Positions 1-5,109 of a DNA stretch of 8,507 nt are shown here, in pieces. The DNA is taken from positions 1 through 8,507 of the forward strand of contig JAQGPK010000150.1 of assembly GCA_028293095.1 (NCBI GenBank), given 5' to 3'. The notes below the pieces were generated by a model that saw only the letters and a list, made by a program, of their open reading frames with translations, searched no databases and had not been told where the DNA came from. The stretch is from Chlamydiia bacterium. Lineage in GTDB: Bacteria; Chlamydiota; Chlamydiia; Chlamydiales; FEN-1388. Both the position numbers and the translations under genes were made by a program. The stretch's first letter is position 1. Each line of letters opens with the position of its first letter.

Positions 1-1143
1 GCCTAGCTTATTTGCTGCTTCACTTCCTGTTGAACCATCCAGATGTTCGAGTATTTTCCCGTTTTTATTTCTGATTATAAATCTATAAGTAGTAACTATT
101 TCAGGACTAAATTCATTATTCAAAAGATCTTTAATCGTAGCTTGGTCTTGCGTGACATTCAAAGAAATGAGAGGGGAATATTCAATACCCTTTTTAATTT
201 CTGGGTGAGCACTATGTGCAAATTGTAAGTGTTGATCGATTCGTGCACCTTCTGGGGCTGTACCAAAAAATGAGAAAAGGCGAAGAAGAATTTCTGGCGC
301 GCAATACTGCGCTTTTGTGTTGGTAATGATCTTACAAGTTTGAAGTTCTAGAAGAAGATTTTCTAACAATTTTATAGGAGTAGTATGGCGAGATACATTT
401 CTGAGAGATTCTACTACTTCTCGTAAAGCTTGTTGAAGTCGTGTTAATTCAGGCTTTGTTACAGTTGATTGAGATGGAATATGAATTTTTCCAGTAAGGA
501 GAGATTCAAAATCGTTTGTATGTTTCATGTGTTGTAGGAGTGTATTTAACCAGCATGTATTGCCTATATTCTCGATCCCCTTAGCTGCTTGACTAATTGG
601 TGACGTTGAGGAAGAAGACGAGGATGACGAGGATGACGAGGATGATGAGGATGATGAGGATGATGAGGATGATGAGGGTGAGGCTGAGGAGGAGGAATTT
701 TGTAGCGAGAGAGCTATTGCGAGTTCAAGCTCACTTTCATTTTCACTATCATTGACTGAAGAGGAGGATGAGGATGTAGGATTTGTTAACGAGAGAGCTA
801 TTGCGAGTTCAAGCTCATTTTCACTGGCTGATGAAGAAGATGAAGAAGATGAGGAAGATGAAGAAGATGAGGAAGATGGCTTTGTAGAGGCGCCCTTTGA
901 GGTGATGTAATGAGCGTAGTTTGGCTTTTCTTTTAAGACTTTAGCGGATTTTTGATATAATTTATAAAGTTGTTTGTTTTTTTTCCAGTCTGGAATTTTT
1001 TTAATTGCTTCAGAGAATATAGCAATATATTTGCCTGAACTATCGCACTTATTTAGTATATTTACCCATTTACTTTCAGCAGGACCTGTAAGAAGTGCTG
1101 AGATCTCTGGAGAAAGATAAGGGCTAATTAATGACAATGACAT
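1..1143 (-). CDS. USP-family (peptidase C19) deubiquitinase with two ubiquitin-interacting motifs, likely secreted effector; 3' end beyond window
   Basis: The frame is open without a stop for 381 codons from the ATG at 1143 to the left edge, so the C-terminus is missing. Residues 1-89 have no domain I recognise. Residues 108-121 (ENELELAIALSLTN) and 134-149 (core ELELAIALSLQN) fit the ubiquitin-interacting motif: acidic patch, Leu, then Ala and Ser four apart (A114/S118, A142/S146). Poly-Ser runs at 90-105 (16 Ser) and 157-179 (23 Ser) separate these modules. Residues 189-203 (GIENIGNTCWLNTLL) match the USP Cys box, with C197 as the predicted nucleophile. A looser second USP box follows (Q279, A282, E284) and then PLISLNV at about 324-330. 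The catalytic His/Asp box would lie outside the window. USPs cleave ubiquitin from proteins; bacteria lack ubiquitin, so a host-cell target after secretion is inferred. An AGG before the ATG is a modest ribosome site. Activity is not shown by the sequence; family assignment is fairly sure. Confidence 0.88.
   Translation of the reverse strand, partial: MSLSLISPYLSPEISALLTGPAESKWVNILNKCDSSGKYIAIFSEAIKKIPDWKKNKQLYKLYQKSAKVLKEKPNYAHYITSKGASTKPSSSSSSSSSSSSSSSSASENELELAIALSLTNPTSSSSSSVNDSENESELELAIALSLQNSSSSASPSSSSSSSSSSSSSSSSSSSSSSSTSPISQAAKGIENIGNTCWLNTLLQHMKHTNDFESLLTGKIHIPSQSTVTKPELTRLQQALREVVESLRNVSRHTTPIKLLENLLLELQTCKIITNTKAQYCAPEILLRLFSFFGTAPEGARIDQHLQFAHSAHPEIKKGIEYSPLISLNVTQDQATIKDLLNNEFSPEIVTTYRFIIRNKNGKILEHLDGSTGSEAANKLG
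607..676. repeat. Trinucleotide/9-bp microsatellite coding for poly-Ser (23 Ser)
   Basis: On the coding strand this is a run of serine codons arranged mostly as 9-base units, first TCC-TCA-TCA and then TCC-TCG-TCA. It encodes residues 157-179 of the USP-like protein, just before the protease domain. Unit length is a multiple of three, so slippage would change linker length without breaking the frame. On the plus strand it is an unbroken-looking GA-rich (gatgag/gacgag) tract. Confidence 0.9.
706..733. repeat. 28-bp direct repeat, copy A (encodes UIM 2)
   Basis: These 28 bases are identical to 790-817, an offset of 84 bases or 28 codons. On the coding (minus) strand they encode the core ELELAIALS of the second ubiquitin-interacting motif. 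Third codon positions are also identical, which suggests a recent in-frame duplication of a motif-plus-linker cassette. Confidence 0.95.
790..817. repeat. 28-bp direct repeat, copy B (encodes UIM 1)
   Basis: This is the second exact copy of the 28 bases at 706-733, encoding the core of the first ubiquitin-interacting motif. The sequence diverges immediately on both sides (Ser-rich linker codons on one side), so the duplicated unit now visible is just the motif core. Confidence 0.95.
826..876. repeat. Microsatellite coding for poly-Ser (16 Ser)
   Basis: On the coding strand serine codons form TCT-TCC-TCA-TCT-TCT-TCA type 18-base units, encoding residues 90-105 ahead of the first ubiquitin-interacting motif. 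The unit differs from that in the other poly-Ser tract (TCT instead of TCG/TCA), so the two tracts probably expanded independently rather than being copies of each other. Confidence 0.85.
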
Positions 1144-1178
1144 AATGACCTAATATTAATATATATTATATGCATAGT

Positions 1179-1207
1179 ATTATAGTAGTAATATTTTTTT
1201 ATGTCTA
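1179..1207 (-). promoter_or_regulatory. Probable sigma70/sigma66-type promoter of the USP gene
   Basis: On the minus strand a -35 box TAGACA (complement of 1202-1207, five of six matches to TTGACA) is followed after 17 bases by a perfect TATAAT -10 box (complement of 1179-1184). The spacer contains a run of seven A. Transcription would start near 1172, giving a leader of about 29 bases before the ATG at 1143. The gap 1144-1245 is otherwise AT-rich, with a second TATAAT closer to the gene. This suggests the USP gene can be expressed separately from the dnaQ operon upstream. Confidence 0.65.
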
Positions 1208-1245
1208 TAACTAATTTATTATTCTTATCAAGATTGGAATAAATT

Positions 1246-1995
1246 TTAAAGATCAGCAAATGGACTTGCAGATTGTGTGAAAAGGGAGCCTTTTTTACGG
1301 CGGTTAATTTCGGATCGTAATGAAAAAAGAAGATCTTGATCAAAATCTTGACGAGCCGCCCACAAGAGATAATCAATCGGAATCTCTTTCATCGATCGAC
1401 CTTTGTGTTTTCCAAGGGGCATATTTTTCATGGCGATTGGCTTAGAAAGCACATTTTCGATATCTTTGATTGTTTTAAAATTGGCAGCCAGTCGTTTGAA
1501 GACTTGAACGTTGACGATCACATCGCTCATTGCACGATGAGCTCCCTCTTCTTCAATATGAAAATGCAGGCGCAGCTGTTCAAGTGAGTTAGAGGGACTT
1601 TCTCCATAGAGACGAGCAAGTCGAAGTGTGTCGAAAGAGGTGTTATTTTTAATAGTACAGGGTATGTTACAGCGTTTAGCTGCTTGATTGATGATTTCAA
1701 TATCAAAATTGATGCCATGGCCTACGATAGGATGACGGCCTATGATCTTGAGAATAGTGGGTAGTACTTCCTGAATTTTAGGCTTTCCCTGCACCATCTC
1801 TTGTTTGATGTGATGGACGGCAATAGAGGCCTCTGGGATCAGACGTTCGGGATCTACTAAAGATTCAAAATCAGTAACAATGCCACTTAAGGTAAAGGTT
1901 GCAACAGCCACTTCTATGATGCTGTCGTTTTCGGTGTCGAGACCTGTAGTTTCACAGTCGATGCAGACAAATGTAGTATCTTTAAGTAATGCCAT
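1246..1995 (-). CDS. dnaQ: DnaQ-like 3'-5' exonuclease (DNA polymerase III epsilon-type) with C-terminal DUF3820-like domain
   Basis: This DEDDh-family exonuclease would remove 3' nucleotides, as a proofreading or repair enzyme. From the ATG at 1995 it has 249 residues. Exo I is IDCETTG with D13 and E15; Exo II is GHGINFD with D98; Exo III has H153 and D158 in the H-x4-D arrangement. After a linker, residues about 186-235 (MPLGKHKGRSMKEIPIDYL...) resemble the DUF3820 domain often attached to such nucleases. A TTG ten codons upstream (2025), preceded by GAAGG, is an alternative start, but the conserved exonuclease fold begins only at about residue 7, so the ATG is preferred. The start overlaps the end of engB by 14 bases, so translational coupling is likely. 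Chlamydiae carry more than one dnaQ-like gene, so this may not be the replicative epsilon subunit; it resembles CT536. Confidence 0.9.
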   Translation of the reverse strand: MALLKDTTFVCIDCETTGLDTENDSIIEVAVATFTLSGIVTDFESLVDPERLIPEASIAVHHIKQEMVQGKPKIQEVLPTILKIIGRHPIVGHGINFDIEIINQAAKRCNIPCTIKNNTSFDTLRLARLYGESPSNSLEQLRLHFHIEEEGAHRAMSDVIVNVQVFKRLAANFKTIKDIENVLSKPIAMKNMPLGKHKGRSMKEIPIDYLLWAARQDFDQDLLFSLRSEINRRKKGSLFTQSASPFADL

Positions 1996-2596
1996 ATGTC
2001 TTGAGTAGTAATTTACGAAGTTCAAATTGACCTTCGTGCGTTTTAATAGAATAGTATACCCAGGGAATTGCTTTATCGGGAAGATAAGAGAAGATTAAAT
2101 CCCTATTTTTTTTCTTTTCCTGACTTTTTACTTTATCAGTTTTTGTAAGAACTAGGATGAGATTTTTTTGATGAAAAGAGGCCCATTCGAAAAAAAGAAG
2201 ATCATCTTCATTGGGAGTGCGGCGTATATCAAGTAGGAAAATGATAGTAGAAAGCTCGACTCTTTTTTCAAGATACTGCTGGATATTTTTCCCCCACTCT
2301 TTTTGTAGCTCTTTAGAAACTTTGGCATATCCATAGCCAGGAAGATCGACAACGGCAAAAAAATCTTTTACTCTAAAGAAATTAATGAGAATCGTTTTAC
2401 CAGGAGTTGAAGAGACTTTTGCCAGACGCTTAATTGCAAAAAGATCATTTAGTAGGCTCGATTTTCCAACATTGGAGCGGCCAACAACCGCGACTTCTTT
2501 GAGAACTTTCCCGTGTGCATCACAAATTTTTGTATAGTCAGCAGGAAGCTCTGCAGACTTGATGAAGGAAGCTGTATTCCAAGGAAATTCTAACAT
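1982..2596 (-). CDS. engB: Ribosome biogenesis GTP-binding protein EngB/YihA/YsxC
   Basis: This TRAFAC-class GTPase of 204 residues, the usual length of the family, acts in late assembly of the large ribosomal subunit. All G motifs are visible: G1 GRSNVGKS (39-46), G2 around T64 in SSTPGKT, G3 DLPG (84-87) followed by the family-typical YGYAKVS, G4 TKTD (151-154) and G5 SIK (183-185), where SAK is more common. The start overlaps the tsaE stop by seven bases (ATGTTAG), and GAGG seven bases ahead of the ATG is a good ribosome site lying inside tsaE. It sits between tsaE and dnaQ, two genes I recall as direct neighbours in Chlamydia trachomatis. Confidence 0.95.
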   Translation of the reverse strand: MLEFPWNTASFIKSAELPADYTKICDAHGKVLKEVAVVGRSNVGKSSLLNDLFAIKRLAKVSSTPGKTILINFFRVKDFFAVVDLPGYGYAKVSKELQKEWGKNIQQYLEKRVELSTIIFLLDIRRTPNEDDLLFFEWASFHQKNLILVLTKTDKVKSQEKKKNRDLIFSYLPDKAIPWVYYSIKTHEGQFELRKLLLKTYGIT

Positions 2597-3021
2597 TGTC
2601 TTACCTCAATTTTTCTTCCCCCATCTTCTGTATGGCAAATAGTTATCTGAATCGCATCTTTTGGAATAATTGAAGCGATTCGTTCTGCCCATTCCACGCA
2701 GCATATCCCCTGACTTGAAAAAAATTCGTCAAAATCCATATTGAGAAAGTCTTCAGCTCCTTGTAAGCGATAGAGGTCAAAATGGTAGAGGGGCATTTTG
2801 CCTGTATAGGTATTTAAATACTGAAACGTCGGGCTGTTGATTTCGCTAGGATCAATACCAAGTGCAAAGCCTAGCCCTTTAATGAAGGTTGTCTTTCCCG
2901 CGCCCAACTCCCCAAAAAAACAGATAACTTTTTGAGAACAAAGGCTTTGCGCAAACTTTTGCCCAAAGTTTTGTCCAAGTAAAAAAGTCTCTTCAGCATT
3001 CTTTGGGTAGTAGGTTGACAT
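2590..3021 (-). CDS. tsaE: tRNA threonylcarbamoyladenosine biosynthesis ATPase TsaE (YjeE)
   Basis: TsaE is the P-loop ATPase that works with TsaB and TsaD to complete the t6A37 modification of ANN-decoding tRNAs. The 143-residue length is typical. Motifs seen are Walker A GELGAGKTT (37-45), the switch-like SPTF (63-66), HFDLYR (80-85) and the Walker B-like VEWAE (109-113). It starts 12 bases after the DUF2709 stop and its end overlaps engB, so it is an internal gene of the operon. No good Shine-Dalgarno lies at the right distance; an AGGG sits about 15 bases upstream, so coupling to the preceding gene is plausible. It corresponds to CT537/yjeE of Chlamydia trachomatis. Confidence 0.93.
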   Translation of the reverse strand: MSTYYPKNAEETFLLGQNFGQKFAQSLCSQKVICFFGELGAGKTTFIKGLGFALGIDPSEINSPTFQYLNTYTGKMPLYHFDLYRLQGAEDFLNMDFDEFFSSQGICCVEWAERIASIIPKDAIQITICHTEDGGRKIEVRQC

Positions 3022-3033
3022 GTATGTAATCAG

Positions 3034-3774
3034 TTACCCTTCAGAACCTGCTTCTGATAACCAGCGCTCGACATGTGGAAGGCATTCTGGAATTTCGCTT
3101 AAGGCTTCTACGAAGGCAGCAATTTTGTCATCAGCCAGTTGCTTTTCGATAAAATTCATAAAGCCTTCTTCGATCTGATAGCGGCTTTGGTTTTGTACTT
3201 CAACAAGCGACATAGGCTTTAAATAGTTTTCTCTAAAGTCTTCGATAACACTCTCTTTGGCATGGAAGAGTTTTCCATTGAGTGCAGAGGAGAAAACAAT
3301 TTTTGTGATAGGTGCTTTTGGCTTATTTTTACTTGCATATTCTTGAATTACTTTTTGATCATCAGAGATAAAAAAGCGTTTTACTTTGAGTCCGCCAATT
3401 CGTTCTGTATTTTCTTTACAGTGCGCCACCCATTCGTAGATCGCATCTTGAGGATTTGGATGAGTGTTATCCCCAAACACTTTGCCTGTGAAAGGGCAGA
3501 TATAGATTTTTTTCGTGAGATCATCGACGGAAGAAGTAACATACCCAATTTTAATTTCGGTCTCTCTCCACAGTTTGCCTACGCATTCAAAAATTTTAAT
3601 CGCATCTTCTACGCTTTGGTAAATGACTTTATCGCGGATAAAAAGAACTGGTGAAAGTGCAAATTTTTGCGCTACATAATACAGATAAGCGGAAATAAGT
3701 GAGGGATGCTTTACTGTTGCAAGAAAAGCTTTGAGCGGTTTTTGAGCATCTAATGAAAGAGCCAGCTTAGACAT
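3034..3774 (-). CDS. DUF2709 family protein (Chlamydiae-conserved, CT538-like), function unknown
   Basis: This 246-residue cytoplasmic-looking protein has no signal peptide or membrane segment. I recognise it as the DUF2709 family known from Chlamydiae (CT538 in C. trachomatis) from its sequence character and its place directly upstream of tsaE. The most distinctive stretch is YICPFTGKVFGDNTHPNPQ (91-109), containing C93 and H105, with a further Cys at 119; a metal site is conceivable but there is no paired CxxC, so this is speculation. The C-terminal part (about 185-240) is rich in charged helical sequence. It is the first gene of the four-gene operon. AGG seven bases before the ATG serves as ribosome site. 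No biochemical function is known to me. Confidence 0.85.
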   Translation of the reverse strand: MSKLALSLDAQKPLKAFLATVKHPSLISAYLYYVAQKFALSPVLFIRDKVIYQSVEDAIKIFECVGKLWRETEIKIGYVTSSVDDLTKKIYICPFTGKVFGDNTHPNPQDAIYEWVAHCKENTERIGGLKVKRFFISDDQKVIQEYASKNKPKAPITKIVFSSALNGKLFHAKESVIEDFRENYLKPMSLVEVQNQSRYQIEEGFMNFIEKQLADDKIAAFVEALSEIPECLPHVERWLSEAGSEG

Positions 3775-3808
3775 AGGGTAACCTGAAAAAATAATATTTT
3801 AAAAGAGA

Positions 3809-3838
3809 AGTCTAGCATGTCTTTCTATTTGCCGGCAA
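3809..3838 (-). promoter_or_regulatory. Possible promoter of the DUF2709-tsaE-engB-dnaQ operon
   Basis: On the minus strand a TTGCCG -35-like box (complement of 3833-3838) is followed after 18 bases by TAGACT (complement of 3809-3814), preceded by TG one base away in extended -10 fashion. Both boxes match consensus at four of six positions. The gap between the nucleosidase gene and this operon is 91 bases and no clear terminator hairpin is visible, so readthrough from the upstream gene is also possible. Confidence 0.35.
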
Positions 3839-3865
3839 CCTTTTGCGTGAAAAACGAAGGGAATT

Positions 3866-4420
3866 TTACTCTTTCTTTTTGATATATTGAGCGTAATAAT
3901 GCGCTAATTTTTTTGAAAGTTCTGGAAGACGTTGTCGAATTTCTTTGGATGTCGTATGAGAGCAGTGATCCGAGACAAGTTTAAAGAGCAGGCATGGCTT
4001 ATTCTTTTGCTGTGCCAGATCCACAATAGCATGGCCTTCCATATCCACAAGATCAAAACTTTGAGAAAGACGATCACGCTCTGTAACATCATGCAACGGG
4101 GCAGATAGAGTGAGAAGTCGGGATCCCTCTTTTTGAAAAGTAATGGTACTAGATTCATGTGCGGCTAGCATAATGGGATGAAAGCTGTGGAGGGCGATAT
4201 CGTTTCTTAAAGCACCGGCTATTCCAAAATTAATGACTCTCTCAGCTCGATCAATAAAACGTTCAAGGGTTATTTTTGTCGCTTGTGGCCCCATTCCGGT
4301 AATCAGAATGTGGCCCTCTTCACAGGCAAATAGAAAGTCACTGATCTTTTGCGCTTGCGCTAGTTTGAGCGTTTCATCTGCTTCTTTAAGGGTTGCAAAG
4401 GTGATTAAGGTGCGTAGCAA
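3866..4420 (-). CDS. Nucleoside-phosphorylase-fold hydrolase, probable futalosine hydrolase (MqnB/CT263-like)
   Basis: This 184-residue protein belongs to the MTA/SAH nucleosidase - PNP superfamily. Visible family features are an N-terminal beta strand ending in an acidic residue (E13, where MTAN has its catalytic Glu), TGMG (41-44), NFGIAGAL (64-71), DMEG (126-129, the ribose-binding Met-Glu) and SD (150-151, the catalytic Asp). It is shorter than typical MTAN (about 230). Chlamydiae make menaquinone by the futalosine route, and CT263 is a short protein of this fold assigned to that step, so futalosine hydrolase is the favoured role; MTA/SAH nucleosidase is the alternative. The start is TTG, supported by AAGGA seven bases upstream. 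It lies in the same frame as the repressor gene 30 bases upstream, separated by one amber stop. Confidence 0.75.
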   Translation of the reverse strand: MLRTLITFATLKEADETLKLAQAQKISDFLFACEEGHILITGMGPQATKITLERFIDRAERVINFGIAGALRNDIALHSFHPIMLAAHESSTITFQKEGSRLLTLSAPLHDVTERDRLSQSFDLVDMEGHAIVDLAQQKNKPCLLFKLVSDHCSHTTSKEIRQRLPELSKKLAHYYAQYIKKKE

Positions 4421-4450
4421 GTGCGAATCCTTGGGAGTTGCAAAAATTTT

Positions 4451-4660
4451 CTATTTACTATCGTCTAAAAAATAGCCATAGGGTTTTTTGAGAACAAAAA
4501 CAAGCTTTTCAAGCGTTTCAAGTGAAGGTAAAGCGAGTCCTGTTTCATAACGGGAGATACTTTTTTGCTGGATATGTAGAGCTTCCGCTAATTGATTTTG
4601 ATTCATATCTAACTCAATACGAGCAAGTTTGAGTTTTTTTCCTAACTTTTTCGCATCCAT
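4451..4660 (-). CDS. Small XRE/Cro-CI-type helix-turn-helix regulator
   Basis: This is a 69-residue protein that is essentially one HTH_3 domain. The helix-turn-helix lies at about 23-42 (QLAEALHIQQKSISRYETG), with the classic Q-x3-A start and the S-x3-Y-E-x-G recognition end, followed by ALPSLETLEKLVFVL and a short YFLDD tail. It has no separate dimerisation or effector domain. No clear Shine-Dalgarno precedes the ATG; the upstream bases are mainly T. Two inverted repeats just upstream (4680-4703 and 4728-4760) are candidate binding sites, so autoregulation is likely. It precedes the nucleosidase gene and may be cotranscribed with it. Phage-like or toxin-antitoxin regulators look similar, but no partner gene is recognisable. 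Confidence 0.88.
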   Translation of the reverse strand: MDAKKLGKKLKLARIELDMNQNQLAEALHIQQKSISRYETGLALPSLETLEKLVFVLKKPYGYFLDDSK

Positions 4661-4679
4661 GAAAAAAATCTAATTGAAT

Positions 4680-4703
4680 AAATATGCATAAAAGGGCATA
4701 TTT
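4680..4703. promoter_or_regulatory. Inverted repeat IR1, candidate XRE operator
   Basis: AAATATGC (4680-4687) and GCATATTT (4696-4703) are perfect 8-base arms around an 8-base spacer. On the plus strand the repeat falls in the spacer and -10 box of a weak promoter-like pair, TTGAAT (4674-4679) and CATATT (4697-4702). It begins 20 bases upstream of the repressor start codon, a usual place for an autoregulatory operator. Confidence 0.55.
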
Positions 4704-4727
4704 TTGGTGTTTAGGTGCATAATTTAG

Positions 4728-4760
4728 GTTTTATATGCGATTATTCTTTGCATATAAAAC
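4728..4760. promoter_or_regulatory. Inverted repeat IR2, candidate XRE operator
   Basis: GTTTTATATGC (4728-4738) and GCATATAAAAC (4750-4760) are perfect 11-base arms around an 11-base spacer. The inner half-site TATGC/GCATA is the same as in IR1, and a lone GTGCATAA half-site lies between them at 4715-4722. The arms contain TATAAA/TTTATA on both strands, so bound regulator could cover a promoter in either direction. A transcribed hairpin is the alternative reading. Confidence 0.6.
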
Positions 4761-5109
4761 AGCAGAAACAAGCGACTACTGCCCAGTTCAGTATTTTCGC
4801 TACAATTCTTATTGGTAACTATACAGAAGTAATTAAAGAAAATATAGAGCAAAGTGTGGAGAACTACCATGAGTAATCAAAGAGAAGAATTGCCTCAATG
4901 TGTGAAACCGTATCCGTAAGAAGTTCTCCGAATCAGTTGAATATTGGTTGAAAAAGCAGAGCATACTGTGTTGCTTGTATTGTTTTACTTGTTTGAATGC
5001 AGAAACTCTGGCACACTTTTTGATGCTTTCGATATCTCTTGTTTGAATGAGAGCATTTGCAGATCTACATAAAGCTTCTGCTAAAGTACATTTTATTTTT
5101 TGAGAGAAT
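4761..5109. other. Intergenic region without a convincing intact gene; small possibly decayed reading frames
   Basis: No RNA gene, insertion sequence or strong terminator is visible. On the plus strand a 53-codon frame (GTG 4715 or TTG 4748 to TAA 4876) reads protein-like near its end (FATILIGNYTEVIKENIEQS) and overlaps an ATG at 4869 that has GGAG seven bases upstream. That second frame (MSNQREELPQCVKPYP) stops after 16 codons, while the neighbouring frame continues as RIRKKFSESVEYWLKKQ to a stop at 5046. One base change in length near 4908 would join them. This may be a degraded small gene. A weak promoter-like pair for argS, TTGAAT (5043-5048) and TACATA (5066-5071) with 17 bases between, lies near the end. 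Confidence 0.4.

Noticed and set aside
43..228. Plus-strand 61-codon frame at the left edge
   Set aside because: It is antisense to the USP coding frame, which continues through the same bases with family-specific motifs.
601..890. Repeated GA-rich units resembling a repeat array or CRISPR
   Set aside because: The units are 3, 9 or 18 bases without unique spacers and lie in frame as serine codons inside a gene, so this is a coding microsatellite.
1996..2025. TTG start at 2025 for dnaQ
   Set aside because: It would add ten residues (MNFVNYYSRH) outside the exonuclease fold and enlarge the overlap with engB. GAAGG ahead of it keeps it possible, but the ATG at 1995 fits the family better.
3262..3654. 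Plus-strand 130-codon frame
   Set aside because: It lies wholly antisense within the DUF2709 gene, has no ribosome site and shows no recognisable protein features.
3829..3838. TTGCCGGCAA palindrome upstream of the DUF2709 gene as an operator
   Set aside because: A single 10-base palindrome can occur by chance and has no second copy; half of it serves as the possible -35 box.
4735..4818. 27-codon plus-strand frame starting at ATG 4735
   Set aside because: It starts inside IR2, lacks a ribosome site, and competes with a longer more protein-like frame over the same bases.
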